Shown here: positions 18,774 to 27,704 of the stretch, in pieces
Numbering within the stretch: the stretch's first letter is position 1
Layout of the letters: each line of letters starts with the position of its first letter
DNA from: Ramlibacter tataouinensis
GTDB taxonomy: Bacteria > Pseudomonadota > Gammaproteobacteria > Burkholderiales > Burkholderiaceae_C
Direction of reading: 5' to 3'
NCBI GenBank assembly: GCA_002427815.1
Contig: DIZF01000016.1
Location: 80,334-144,333, forward strand
DNA length: 64,000 nucleotides
Notes under the pieces: generated by a model
The model's input: only the letters and a program-made list of their open reading frames with translations
Told to the model about the DNA's origin: nothing
The model's database searches: none
Program-made: the position numbers and the translations under genes

Positions 18774-19853
18774 ATGATGCTGTTTGATCCCTGTGACCTT
18801 GGCGCTGTCCGGCTTTCCAATCGGATCGTCATGGCCCCCATGACCCGAAGCCGTGCTGTCGAGCGCAACATTCCCAATGCGCTGATGGCCGGGTACTACG
18901 CACAGCGCGCCACTGCGGGCCTGATCATCACCGAGGGCGTCTCGCCATCGCCCAACGGGTTGGGCTACGCCAGGATCCCGGGGCTGTTCAACGAAGAGCA
19001 GGCCGCCGGCTGGAAGCTGGTCACCAGTGCCGTTCACCGCTCGGGCGGAAAGATCTTCGTCCAGCTCATGCACACCGGGCGTGTGGCGCATCAGGACAAT
19101 CTTCCTGCTGGTGGCCGGGTGATCGGCCCGAACGAGGAGGTTTGTCCGGGCGAAATGTGGACCGATCAGTCCGGTCTGCAACCGCACACCGCCCCGACAC
19201 CGATGACGGCGGCCGATATCGCCCAGGCCACCGCCGAATTTGCCCACGCCGCCAGGCTCGCCATCCAGGCCGGCTTCGATGGCATCGAGTTGCACGCGGC
19301 GAACGGCTATCTGATCGAACAGTTTCTCAACGCCAATGTCAACCAGCGTACCGACGCTTACGGCGGCAGCCCGGAAGCGCGCAACCGCTTCGCCCTCGAA
19401 GTGACCCAGGCTTGTGTCAAGGCGATCGGGGCGGACCGGGTTGGCATTCGCATTTCGCCGTTCGGCGTTTTCAACAGTACCGGCCCCTTTGAAGGTGTGG
19501 AAACACAATGCCTGGATCTGGCCCGCAGGCTGTCGGCACTGGGAATTGCGTATCTGCATCTGGTCGACCATTCGGCAATGGGGGCGCCGCCCGTTCCGGC
19601 TGACTTCAAGGCCCAGCTTCGCAGTGCATTCGCGCGGACCTTCATCGCCGCGGGCGGTTTTGACCGGTCGACCGCCGAGCAGGCTTTGCAGCAGAAGCGC
19701 GCCGACCTCATCGCCTTTGGCCGCCCCCTCCTTGCCAATCCCGACCTGGTGGCGCGAATGAAAGCCGACGCTGCTCTCAATGCGCCCGACATGGCGACGT
19801 TCTATACACCCGGCGCAAAGGGCTACACGGACTACCCGGCCCTGAGCGGCTGA
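18774..19853 (+). CDS. Old Yellow Enzyme family alkene reductase (NemA-like)
   Basis: This 359-residue FMN protein of the OYE family reduces activated C=C bonds with NAD(P)H. Seen are the FMN-binding start (LSNRIVMAPMTRSRA), the His-174/Asn-177 substrate pair followed by the catalytic-type Tyr-179 in ELHAANGYLIEQFL, the RTDAYGGSPEARNRF block, and FGRPLLANPDLVARM at the C-terminus. It fits N-ethylmaleimide/xenobiotic reductases. A second ATG one codon downstream could be the true start. It is alone on its strand, and 262 bases separate it from the divergent TPR gene. Confidence 0.93.
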   Translation: MMLFDPCDLGAVRLSNRIVMAPMTRSRAVERNIPNALMAGYYAQRATAGLIITEGVSPSPNGLGYARIPGLFNEEQAAGWKLVTSAVHRSGGKIFVQLMHTGRVAHQDNLPAGGRVIGPNEEVCPGEMWTDQSGLQPHTAPTPMTAADIAQATAEFAHAARLAIQAGFDGIELHAANGYLIEQFLNANVNQRTDAYGGSPEARNRFALEVTQACVKAIGADRVGIRISPFGVFNSTGPFEGVETQCLDLARRLSALGIAYLHLVDHSAMGAPPVPADFKAQLRSAFARTFIAAGGFDRSTAEQALQQKRADLIAFGRPLLANPDLVARMKADAALNAPDMATFYTPGAKGYTDYPALSG

Positions 19854-19970
19854 CCTCGAACGGGCGATGCAAGACGCTGGCGGCAGTGCGTCTCTTCCCC
19901 GCTGTTCCGGCCCGATAAGGTCGTGAACAACGGGGCTCGCGCCCTGCCAGGCCGTGGCTATCATTCAGAC

Positions 19971-21380
19971 ATGAATGAAGCACGGCCGGCGATTCCCACT
20001 ATCCGTCTGCGCAAGCGCCTGACGTCCTTGCTCGACCATCTGGAGGCGGGCCTCATCGAGCGCGGTCGCATCGTGCGGCTGGCGTTCCTGGCGGCGCTGG
20101 CCGGCGAGCACACGTTGCTGGTCGGTCCGCCCGGCACCGCCAAGAGCGAACTGGCGCGGCGCCTGCACCTGGCGTTCGCCGGGGCGCGCTACTTCGAGCG
20201 CCTGCTGACCCGCTTCACGGTGCCCGAGGAGCTGTTCGGCCCGCTGTCCATCTCCGCCCTGGAGCAGGACCGCTACGAACGCATGACCGCGGGCTTCCTG
20301 CCGCAGGCGACCATCGCCTTCATCGACGAGGTGTTCAAGGCCAACAGCGCCATCCTCAACGCGCTGCTGACCTTGCTCAACGAGCGCGAATTCGACAACG
20401 GGGCCGGGCGCGAGCGCTGCCCGCTGATCAGCGTCATCGGTGCCACCAACGAGGTACCCGCCGACGAAGTGGCGGAGGCTTTCTTCGACCGTTTCCTGAT
20501 GCGCCTGCCGGTGGGGCCGGTGTCGGCCTCCGGGTTCCTGAGCCTGCTGGCCCTGGACGGCGGCCAGTTGCCCGCCCCCGACTATCCACTGACCGACGCC
20601 GACCGCGCGGCCCTGCAAGCCGCTGCCGCCGCCGTGATCCTGCCCGACGACGTGGTCGGTCTGCTGGCCGAGTTGCGGGAGAAGCTCGCCGGCGAACAGG
20701 TCTATGTGTCCGACCGGCGCTGGGTCAAGGTGGCTTGGCTGCTCAAGGTGGCTGCTGCCAGCGAGGACCGCACGGCCGTCGCGCTCTGGGACTTGTGGCT
20801 GCTGCCCTGGTGCGTGGCGCCCAGCCTCGAGCGGCAGGCGGCGATAGCCGCATGGCTCACCGGTCGCCTGGGGCTCGACGCCGGCATGGCGCCGCCGCTG
20901 TTGACACGCGTCGTGGAGGCCTTCGAAGCGCAGGGCGCCCTCGAGCAGGAAGCCGAGGACCTGGACTACGACGAAAACGGTCGGCTGAGGTTCAGCGCCG
21001 ATCCAGCTTCCCGTGTGAATGACGCCAAGGGCGCGAGCCAGTCAACGCGCATGAGCTATCGGCGCCGCCGCCTTTACGGCAACATCCACATAGCCGCGCG
21101 GGTGCGGCAGATCGACGAATTGATCGCACGCATCGCCAGTTACGCCGAAGCGATCGCGGCACGCCGTGTCGAACTCGCCGCCTACACCGGCCAGAGCATC
21201 TGGCTGGACCGCGACTTCGCAACGCGGGCCGACGCCAATCTGGCCGCGACGGCCGAAACCATCGAGGCGCTGCGGCTGCGCGCCATCGCAGCGCGACACG
21301 CGTTCATGACGCTGCCGCGCCGGGAGGTGGATCCGGGCAACGTGCCCGAGCCGGTGACGGTATCGGCCTTGCCGAGCTAG
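19971..21380 (+). CDS. ravA: MoxR-family AAA+ ATPase (RavA-like)
   Basis: This 469-residue AAA+ protein has Walker A GPPGTAKSEL at 52-61, Walker B ATIAFIDEVFKAN near 115-127, a sensor region VIGATNEVP near 158, and a helical C-terminal extension like RavA. The pairing with a VWA protein next door (4-base spacing) is the ravA-viaA arrangement; that system acts as a chaperone-like pair linked to respiratory complexes and stress. The ATG at 19971 is preferred over an in-frame start 16 codons upstream. The length is close to E. coli RavA (498). Confidence 0.9.
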   Translation: MNEARPAIPTIRLRKRLTSLLDHLEAGLIERGRIVRLAFLAALAGEHTLLVGPPGTAKSELARRLHLAFAGARYFERLLTRFTVPEELFGPLSISALEQDRYERMTAGFLPQATIAFIDEVFKANSAILNALLTLLNEREFDNGAGRERCPLISVIGATNEVPADEVAEAFFDRFLMRLPVGPVSASGFLSLLALDGGQLPAPDYPLTDADRAALQAAAAAVILPDDVVGLLAELREKLAGEQVYVSDRRWVKVAWLLKVAAASEDRTAVALWDLWLLPWCVAPSLERQAAIAAWLTGRLGLDAGMAPPLLTRVVEAFEAQGALEQEAEDLDYDENGRLRFSADPASRVNDAKGASQSTRMSYRRRRLYGNIHIAARVRQIDELIARIASYAEAIAARRVELAAYTGQSIWLDRDFATRADANLAATAETIEALRLRAIAARHAFMTLPRREVDPGNVPEPVTVSALPS

Positions 21381-21383
21381 CGG

Positions 21384-22925
21384 ATGGTTGAATTGCAGAC
21401 GTCCCTGCTCTACGAAAGCCTCGAGGCGCCGCTGGCGCCGCTGGATCGCTTGCCGCGGGGCCTGTGGCTGTGGAGCTTGATCCATTCCCAAGGCCGGCTG
21501 GTGCCGCGCCTGGCCGGCATCGAGCGCCAGCGCAGTGCGTTGCTCGAAGGCCTCGCCACGGCCGACGCCGGATGGCCGCCGCAGCCGCTGGCGCAACGGG
21601 TGGCCGCGGTGCTGGCGGCCGTCGATCTGCCGCGCCACTGCGCCGGGGAGCCGGCGCTCACCGAGACAGTGCTGCGCTCGCTCTGCTTCCACCTGGACAT
21701 GATCGTCGACTACATGGACCGCGGGGACAGTGAAGAGGATGCCGCGACCCTGGCGCTGGACACCTTTGCCGCGGACTGGAAGGAGCGCTGCGGCACGATG
21801 GACGAGTTGACCGCGATCTTCGGCGAGTACGCCGACCTGGTGAAGAACACGCGCTGGGACATGATGCGCGGGCTGCTGCGCAGCGGGGGCTGGCAGGAGG
21901 TGGTTCGCGCCCGGCGCCTGATCGAAGCGCTGCCCGAACTGGCGCGCATCGTGCGCCAACTCGGGCGCGCGCGCGAGACCGACGAGCCCTATGCCTCGAA
22001 TTGCAGCGACGTGCGGATCATGGAGGAGCACCTGGCGATGCGCCAGGTCGAGCGCATCGTGCAGGTGCCCGACTACCCGGGCGAAACCCTGGGCGTGCGC
22101 CGGTCCGGGCGGGTGGCGCGCATGCTGCCGGCCGAGGCGATGTTGCTGCTCCATCCACGCCTGCGCCTGGTCTGGCATGCGCGCCATGCCGAACGGACAC
22201 TGCTGAGCTATGAAGACGACGACCGCATACGCGACGTGACCAACGAACTGGCGCCGGCCTGGCGCCCGAGTTCCCTGCGCGTGCCGAACAAGCGACTGGA
22301 GATGGGCCCGATGCTGGTCTGCGTAGACACCTCGGGCTCGATGCAGGGCGGAGCCGAGGCCGTTGCCAAGGCGGTCGTGCTGGAAGCCGTCCGCACGGCG
22401 CACGCGCAACAGCGCGCCTGCCACCTGTTCACCTTCTCGGGACCGGAGGAGATCGTCGAGATCGAACTCGCGGTGGACTGCGACAGCATCGCGCGCCTGA
22501 CCGACTTCATGGGCCAGACTTTCCACGGCGGCACCGACATTTCCGGGCCGCTGGAGCGGGCGCTGGACAAACTCGGCGAGCGCAACTGGCAACTCGCCGA
22601 TCTGCTCATCGCTTCCGACGGCGAGTTCGGCGCGACGCCGGCCGTCGCCGCGCAGATCCAGCGCGCGAAGGAAGAAATGGGACTGCGCATCCAGGGCGTG
22701 CTGATCGGGGACCGCGAGACCGTCGGATTCCTGGAAATCGCCGACGACATCTACTGGATGCGCGACTGGCGCCGCTACGGGTCGGGCGAAACCGAACTGC
22801 CGGGCGCCACGCGCAGCCTGACCGCGACCTATTTCCCCGGCGCCCTGCGCACCCCGGACCACCGCGACCGCACGGCCTCGGGAGCCGACGCGGCCAAGGC
22901 CATCGCCGGCGAGCCAGGACAATGA
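21384..22925 (+). CDS. viaA: VWA domain protein (ViaA-like partner of RavA)
   Basis: This 513-residue protein has a helical N-terminal half and a C-terminal von Willebrand factor A domain (about 305-480). The MIDAS motif is DTSGS at 315-319, with TDFMG, GGTDISGPLERALDK and IASDGEFGATP as the further metal-site loops. ViaA binds and stimulates RavA. The start lies 3 bases after the ravA-like stop, and the stop overlaps the next gene by 4 bases (ATGA), so all three are one operon. Confidence 0.9.
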   Translation: MVELQTSLLYESLEAPLAPLDRLPRGLWLWSLIHSQGRLVPRLAGIERQRSALLEGLATADAGWPPQPLAQRVAAVLAAVDLPRHCAGEPALTETVLRSLCFHLDMIVDYMDRGDSEEDAATLALDTFAADWKERCGTMDELTAIFGEYADLVKNTRWDMMRGLLRSGGWQEVVRARRLIEALPELARIVRQLGRARETDEPYASNCSDVRIMEEHLAMRQVERIVQVPDYPGETLGVRRSGRVARMLPAEAMLLLHPRLRLVWHARHAERTLLSYEDDDRIRDVTNELAPAWRPSSLRVPNKRLEMGPMLVCVDTSGSMQGGAEAVAKAVVLEAVRTAHAQQRACHLFTFSGPEEIVEIELAVDCDSIARLTDFMGQTFHGGTDISGPLERALDKLGERNWQLADLLIASDGEFGATPAVAAQIQRAKEEMGLRIQGVLIGDRETVGFLEIADDIYWMRDWRRYGSGETELPGATRSLTATYFPGALRTPDHRDRTASGADAAKAIAGEPGQ

Positions 22926-23779
22926 CGGGAAACCACTCCATGAACGTCGCTCACGAACTTGTCGCCCTGCTCGAACGCTTCGCTGCCCGCGCGCCGCTGC
23001 CCAGGGTTCGCGCGCTCCATCTGCCGCCCGCGGCGATGGCCAATACCAAGGCCGGCGAGTTCTGTGCCATCGAACTCGACGACGGCTCCCTGGGCTTGAG
23101 CTATGTGCTGCTGGACGCTTCGACAAAGCGCCTGGTCACCGATGGCGGCGACCCCAGCCTGGGTCTGGAAGGCGCTGATGCACTGGCGCTGGCCCGCTGG
23201 TTCACCGGCGCCCCCGGGGCACGCCGCGCACTCGGCTTCGCCGCCGTCAATGCGCTGACGCGGTGCCTGTTCGACCGCGCCGGATTCGTGCCCGGCGCCA
23301 GCACCGATTCGATCGGCATGCTGGCCCCGCAGGCCACGGATCACATTGGCATGATAGGTTTGTTCCCGCCGCTGGTCAAAGGCATCGTGAATGCGGGCGC
23401 CAGGCTCACGGTGGTGGAACTGCGGGCCGATCTGGCCGGCGACCGCGGCGGCTACCGGGTCACCACCGACCGGGGCGAACTGGCTACCTGCAACAAGGTG
23501 ATCGCCACCAGCACCATGCTTCTCAACGACAGCCTGGACACCATGCTCGCGGCCTGCCCGCAAGCGCGCAGCTTCGCGCTGATCGGCCCCGGTGCCGGCT
23601 GCCTGCCCGACCCGCTGTTCGCCCGCGGCGTGACACTCATGGGCGGCACCTGGATCACCGACCGCGAGGCTTTCTGCGCCACGCTGGCGATTGGTGCATC
23701 CTGGTCGGCAGCTGCGCGCAAGGTCGTCATCCGCCGCGAAGACTACCCGGGTTTCGAGGCGCTGCTCGACCGGCTCTAG
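22922..23779 (+). CDS. DUF364/DUF4213 Rossmann-like protein
   Basis: This 285-residue protein fits the DUF4213 (N-terminal) plus DUF364 (C-terminal Rossmann-like) architecture. Family blocks seen are AAVNALTRCLF (about 102-112), IGMIGLFPPLVKGI, CNKVIATSTMLLNDSLD, and GPGAGCLPDPLFARG with WITDREAF near the end. Some relatives act near metal or siderophore uptake, but no reaction is known. Its ATG overlaps the viaA-like stop; an ATG six codons downstream is an alternative start. The fusion of this gene to a ravA-viaA operon is unusual in my experience and suggests a client or cofactor of that chaperone pair. Confidence 0.83.
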   Translation: MTGNHSMNVAHELVALLERFAARAPLPRVRALHLPPAAMANTKAGEFCAIELDDGSLGLSYVLLDASTKRLVTDGGDPSLGLEGADALALARWFTGAPGARRALGFAAVNALTRCLFDRAGFVPGASTDSIGMLAPQATDHIGMIGLFPPLVKGIVNAGARLTVVELRADLAGDRGGYRVTTDRGELATCNKVIATSTMLLNDSLDTMLAACPQARSFALIGPGAGCLPDPLFARGVTLMGGTWITDREAFCATLAIGASWSAAARKVVIRREDYPGFEALLDRL

Positions 23780-23871
23780 CCGCTGGTCCAGCTCCTGCGA
23801 AGCCGCTCGAGCGGCACGGTGAGCGTATATTTGGCCCGGCCCTGAAGGCGAAGCAACAAGAGGAGGCGGAT

Positions 23872-24243
23872 GTGCGGATCGTTCTGGCAGCGCTGCTGAT
23901 GCTCGTTGTCCTTCCTGCACGGGCGGAGTGGGTGAAGACGGGCGAGAACGCGTCCGGGGTTTACTACTTCGATCCCGCCACCGTCTTCAAGGAGGGCGAC
24001 CTGCGCCGGGTATGGCAGATGCGCGACCTCAAGGTGAGGGAGAAGGACGGCGAGTTGTCCCGGTTCGGTCAGTACGAGTACGACTGCAAAGGGGAACTGC
24101 GCAGGATCCGCTTTCTCAGCACTCACGATGGGCCGATGACTACCGGGAAAACAATCGTTGGGCAGACAGCTGCCGGTAGCTGGAGTCCCGTGCCCTCTGA
24201 TACGAACGCCGCGGTCGTTCTCAGGTTCGTCTGCTCGCATTAG
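23872..24243 (+). CDS. Secreted surface-adhesin E-like small protein
   Basis: This 123-residue protein starts at GTG 23872, 6 bases after a strong AGAGGAGG site. A signal peptide (residues 1-19, ending LPARA) is followed by EWVKTGENASGVYYFDPATV and RVWQMRDLKVREKDGELS. Two cysteines, in YEYDCKGELRR and in RFVCSH at the C-terminus, probably form a disulfide. This pattern matches the surface-adhesin protein E-like family found in many betaproteobacteria, function unknown; predicted to be periplasmic or surface exposed. Confidence 0.8.
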   Translation: MRIVLAALLMLVVLPARAEWVKTGENASGVYYFDPATVFKEGDLRRVWQMRDLKVREKDGELSRFGQYEYDCKGELRRIRFLSTHDGPMTTGKTIVGQTAAGSWSPVPSDTNAAVVLRFVCSH

Positions 24244-24330
24244 TGTCGGAAGACAAGCCATGAGGGGTGCCCGGATTGCGGCCCCCGACAGGTTGAAAAC
24301 GGCGAAATTCCAGCGCGCTCTGCCGCCGCG

Positions 24331-25578
24331 TCAGAGCAGCTCGTTCCGGATCACGACGCCGCCGCGCACGATGGTGCGCAGGTTGCGGCCGTTGGCGGCC
24401 AGCAGCGAGATGTCCTTGAGCGGGTCGCCTTCCACCACCAGCAGGTCGGCATGGGCGCCGGGTGCAATGCAGCCGATCTGGCCTTCCAGCATCATCATCC
24501 CGGCGGGGATCGAGGTGGCCTGGCGCAGCATCTCCAGCGGCGAGAACACCTCGCTGCGCAACGTGAATTCGCGGCATTCCTGGTCATACATGCTGCCCAT
24601 CAGGTCGGTGCCGAAGCAGATCTTGACGCCGGCCTGGCGCATCAGGTCCATGCCGCTGATGGCCTGCTTCCACGCGTACTCGGCCTTCTCCTGGCTCTGC
24701 GCGGGGAAGCCCAGCTTGCGCCCGAGTTCCACCAGCGCAGCGATGATCACCATGGTCGGCACGATGTAGGCTCCCTTTTCGGCGACGAAGCGGGCGGTCT
24801 CGGCGTCGATCAGCGTGCCGTGCTCGATGCTGCGCACGCCGAACTCCACGCAGCGGCGCACCGCGCTGGCGGGATGGCAATGCGCGGAAACGTAGCTGCG
24901 GCGCTCGACGCATTCGTTGACGATGGCGCGGATCTCGTCTTCGCGATACTGGTTCATCCAGATCGGATCGGTGGGCGAGGCCACGCCGCCCGAGCCCATG
25001 ATCTTGATGCAGTGGGCGCCTTGTCGCAGCTGCTCGCGCGTGGACTTGATGCACTCGTCCACACCGTCGGCAATCACGGCAACGGTGTTGAAGATCGTGC
25101 TGGAGCAGCCGCAAACGGACTGATAGCGCGGTGACTCCTCGACCTGGCGGAAATCGCCATGCCCTCCTGTCATCGACAGGATCTTGCCCGAGTAGAAATA
25201 GCGCGGACCGACGAAGAGACCATCGGCGGCAGCCTTATACAGCCCGTAGTTGCCGCCGCCGATGTCGCGCACGGTGGTGAAGCCGCAATCGAGCGCGTGA
25301 GTCAGCATGCGCAGCGCGTGCGCCGTCCGGTAGGCCTCGCCCATGGCCTCCACCCTCTGCACGGCCACGTCACTGGCGAAGGCATGGATGTGCGCGTCGA
25401 TCATTCCGGGCATCAGCGTGCGGCCGCCAACATCGATGACGCGCGCCTCGGACGCGCTGATCGGCCGGTCCGACACCTCCTGGATCCGGCCGTCGGCGAC
25501 CAGCAGATACATGCCTTCAGCGCATTCGGCCGAGGTTCCGTCGAATATCCGGGCATTCTTGAATAGAAGTTGTGTCAT
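24331..25578 (-). CDS. Metal-dependent amidohydrolase (imidazolonepropionase/prolidase-like)
   Basis: This 415-residue TIM-barrel hydrolase of the amidohydrolase superfamily has the HxH motif at His-63/His-65 (MPGMIDAHIHAF). CIKIMGSGGV supplies the likely bridging lysine. VSAHCHPASAV and SIEHGTLID carry metal-site histidines, and CFGTDLMGS the catalytic aspartate. Relatives hydrolyse amide or dipeptide bonds (Xaa-Pro, Xaa-Arg) or N-acyl compounds, so the substrate is open. The gene stands alone, convergent with the adhesin-like gene. A second enzyme of the same subgroup occurs at 46614. Confidence 0.88.
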   Translation of the reverse strand: MTQLLFKNARIFDGTSAECAEGMYLLVADGRIQEVSDRPISASEARVIDVGGRTLMPGMIDAHIHAFASDVAVQRVEAMGEAYRTAHALRMLTHALDCGFTTVRDIGGGNYGLYKAAADGLFVGPRYFYSGKILSMTGGHGDFRQVEESPRYQSVCGCSSTIFNTVAVIADGVDECIKSTREQLRQGAHCIKIMGSGGVASPTDPIWMNQYREDEIRAIVNECVERRSYVSAHCHPASAVRRCVEFGVRSIEHGTLIDAETARFVAEKGAYIVPTMVIIAALVELGRKLGFPAQSQEKAEYAWKQAISGMDLMRQAGVKICFGTDLMGSMYDQECREFTLRSEVFSPLEMLRQATSIPAGMMMLEGQIGCIAPGAHADLLVVEGDPLKDISLLAANGRNLRTIVRGGVVIRNELL

Positions 25579-25729
25579 TGCGGTCCTCTTTTCTTTCGGG
25601 TCGGACTATGGTCGCCTTCAGCCACAATCGAGCTTCCTTTCCCCGGCAAGCTGCGGCCAACGGCCCAATATATGGCAAAAGCCCAGCGGGAGAGGGCGTA
25701 TCGAGCACCAACGGCAAAGGAGCGCTGCG

Positions 25730-26251
25730 ATGACCCTGTCCCTCTATGAAGCAAGCGTCCCGAGTTATCTGCAGACGCTGACGGCGGTCAGCGGTGTCCT
25801 GGACAAGGGCCTGGCGCATTGCAGGGAAAACGGCATCGATCCCGAAGGGATGGTGGAGACACGCCTTTTCCCCGACATGCTGCCGTTCCGCTTCCAGATC
25901 CAGTCGGTTGTGCATCATTCCCTTGGGGCGATCGAGGCCATCGATAGCGGTGTCTTCCGGCCGCCGGGCGAGCTGCCGCAACACGATTACGCCGCGCTGC
26001 AAGCGCTGGTGGGACAGACGCGCGAGGCACTGCAGAAATACCAGCCGGAGGCGATCAATGCCCGTGAAGGCGCCGAGATCGTCTTCGAATTTCGCAAGAA
26101 CAAGCTGCTGTTCACGGCCGAAGGGTTCCTGCTGTCCTTCTCCCTGCCGAACTTCTATTTCCACGCCACGACCGCCTACGACATCCTGCGCTCCAAGGGC
26201 GTCCCCCTGGGGAAGCGCGATTACCTGGGGGCTTTGCGGCTGAAGACCTGA
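25730..26251 (+). CDS. DUF1993 family protein
   Basis: This 173-residue protein matches DUF1993: it opens LYEASVPSYLQTLTAVSGVL, followed by TRLFPDMLPFRFQIQSVVHH and FLLSFSLPNFYFHATTAYDI with LRSKGVPLGKRDYLG near the end. These are DinB-like helical bundles of unknown activity. The ATG follows AAAGGAG by 7 bases. It precedes the ars operon on the same strand but has its own leader. A damaged copy of the same family lies at 56985-57089. Confidence 0.88.
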   Translation: MTLSLYEASVPSYLQTLTAVSGVLDKGLAHCRENGIDPEGMVETRLFPDMLPFRFQIQSVVHHSLGAIEAIDSGVFRPPGELPQHDYAALQALVGQTREALQKYQPEAINAREGAEIVFEFRKNKLLFTAEGFLLSFSLPNFYFHATTAYDILRSKGVPLGKRDYLGALRLKT

Positions 26252-26261
26252 TGGACGTCAA

Positions 26262-26288
26262 TTCCATATTTCTATAGAATTGGAAATA
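26262..26288 (+). promoter_or_regulatory. Candidate ArsR operator before the ars operon
   Basis: TTCTATAGAA (26270-26279) is a perfect 10-base palindrome flanked by TTCCA and TGGAA arms (26262-26284). It ends just before the arsR start codon. AT-rich imperfect palindromes over the promoter are where ArsR repressors usually bind; binding here is inferred. Confidence 0.45.
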
Positions 26289-26614
26289 TGGATGAAACTC
26301 GTGCCGTTGTCTCACTGGCCGCTCTGGCGCAAGGCATGCGCCTTCGCATCTTCAGGACGCTGATCGGGTCGGGGCCCCAAGGGATGACGCCGGGCGCATT
26401 GGCTGTCACGTTGGACGTAGCCCCCTCGACGCTCTCGTTCCATTTGAAGGAACTGCTGCACGCCGGTCTGGTTTCCCAGGAGCGGATTGGCCGCACCCTG
26501 ATCTACCGGCCTTCGCTGACGCACATGAATGCGCTTTTGGCCTACCTCACCGCCCATTGCTGCCAGGGTGCGGCCTGCGAGACGGTGAAGGCCCCTGACT
26601 GCACAAGCTGTTAA
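26288..26614 (+). CDS. arsR: ArsR family arsenic-responsive repressor
   Basis: This 108-residue winged-helix repressor contains LALTLDVAP-like helix-turn-helix residues (VAPSTLSFHLKELLHAGLVS at about 44-63). Its C-terminal cysteine cluster is Cys-91, Cys-92, Cys-97, Cys-105 and Cys-108. Adjacent C-terminal cysteines are a plausible As(III) site, as in some non-E.coli ArsR types. It should repress the downstream arsC-arsC-acr3 genes until arsenite binds. The start codon has only a weak ribosome binding site (GGAAAT). Confidence 0.92.
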   Translation: MDETRAVVSLAALAQGMRLRIFRTLIGSGPQGMTPGALAVTLDVAPSTLSFHLKELLHAGLVSQERIGRTLIYRPSLTHMNALLAYLTAHCCQGAACETVKAPDCTSC

Positions 26615-26681
26615 TTGCGAGATCCCATGAAGCGTTTTCGTGTGCATCCCCATGTGGCGCGTCGTGCCGCTGAGGCCAGCC

Positions 26682-27182
26682 ATGAGTGACAAGGTCTACA
26701 ACGTTCTGTTCATCTGCACAGGCAACTCCGCTCGCTCGATACTGGGCGAAGGCCTGTTGGCAGACTTCGGGGAGGGTCGCTTCAACGCCTACTCCGCGGG
26801 CAGCCACCCTCATGGCGTTGTGAATCCCCTCGCCTTGTCAACGCTCAAGCAGCTGCGCATCCGCTCGGATGGTTTTCGGAGCAAGTCCTGGGATGAGTTT
26901 GCCCAGCCGGGAGCGCCGGCGCTCGACTTTGTGCTGACGGTATGCGACAGAGCCGCCGGCGAGGTCTGTCCGGTGTGGCCGGGTCACCCCGTGACGGCCC
27001 AGTGGGGCATACCTGATCCCGCTGCCGTTCAAGGCAGTGAAGAACAGAAGGCCAAGGCTTTCATGGATACCGCACTGCTGCTCAAACGGCGGATTCAACT
27101 GATGTTGAACCTGCCGCTGGACAAGCTCGCTCGCCTGTCGCTGCAGCGGGAAATCGATCGTATCGGCCAAACCAGGGCTTGA
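26682..27182 (+). CDS. arsC: Arsenate reductase ArsC (LMW phosphatase fold), copy 1
   Basis: This 166-residue enzyme reduces arsenate to arsenite. The catalytic P-loop is CTGNSARS with Cys-12. A second cysteine pair lies in LTVCDRAAGEVCPVWPG (about residues 86-102), as in thioredoxin-linked ArsC. SWDEF near 68 is a family block. The ATG at 26682 is preferred over one 14 codons upstream. It is second in the ars operon, and a related but distinct arsC follows after 4 bases. Confidence 0.93.
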   Translation: MSDKVYNVLFICTGNSARSILGEGLLADFGEGRFNAYSAGSHPHGVVNPLALSTLKQLRIRSDGFRSKSWDEFAQPGAPALDFVLTVCDRAAGEVCPVWPGHPVTAQWGIPDPAAVQGSEEQKAKAFMDTALLLKRRIQLMLNLPLDKLARLSLQREIDRIGQTRA

Positions 27183-27186
27183 ACCC

Positions 27187-27693
27187 ATGACCACCCACGT
27201 TCTCATTCTCTGCACACACAACTCGGCTCGCAGCGTGCTGGGCGAAGGCATGCTCAATCATTGGGCGGCCAAGCTCGGCAAGGACATTCGCGCGCACAGC
27301 GCGGGCAGCGCGCCCAGCGGCCGCATCAACCCCTTCGCGCTCGAGGTGCTTGCCGACGCCGGCGTCGACACCAGTGGCTACCGCAGCAAGAGCTGGGATG
27401 AATTCAGCGCCGAAGGTGCTCCCCCGCTGTCCATCGTGATCACCGTGTGCGACAGCGCGGCCGCCGAAACCTGTCCGGTCTTCTTTGGCGGCAGCGGCGG
27501 CCAACCCGTGAAAGTGCATTGGGGCTATGCCGATCCTTCCAATGCGCAGGGCGGCGACGAAGGACGACGCCGCGCGTTCGAGCTGACGCGGCAGGCCATA
27601 GGCTACCGCATGCTGCAACTGCTGGCCCTGCCGTTGGAAGCCCTGGAACGTGTTGCGCTGCAAACCGCACTGGCCGAGATCGGCCGCAACTAA
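27187..27693 (+). CDS. arsC: Arsenate reductase ArsC (LMW phosphatase fold), copy 2
   Basis: This 168-residue arsenate reductase has P-loop CTHNSARS (Cys-9), SKSWDEFSAEGAPP and TVCDSAAAETCPVFFGG with the redox cysteine pair. It differs clearly from copy 1 (Thr-His-Asn versus Thr-Gly-Asn in the loop, and a longer insert FFGGSGG). The two therefore look like separate acquisitions or an old duplication. It probably works with thioredoxin or glutaredoxin and feeds arsenite to ACR3 next door. Confidence 0.93.
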   Translation: MTTHVLILCTHNSARSVLGEGMLNHWAAKLGKDIRAHSAGSAPSGRINPFALEVLADAGVDTSGYRSKSWDEFSAEGAPPLSIVITVCDSAAAETCPVFFGGSGGQPVKVHWGYADPSNAQGGDEGRRRAFELTRQAIGYRMLQLLALPLEALERVALQTALAEIGRN

Positions 27694-27704
27694 GGAACAC
27701 GACG

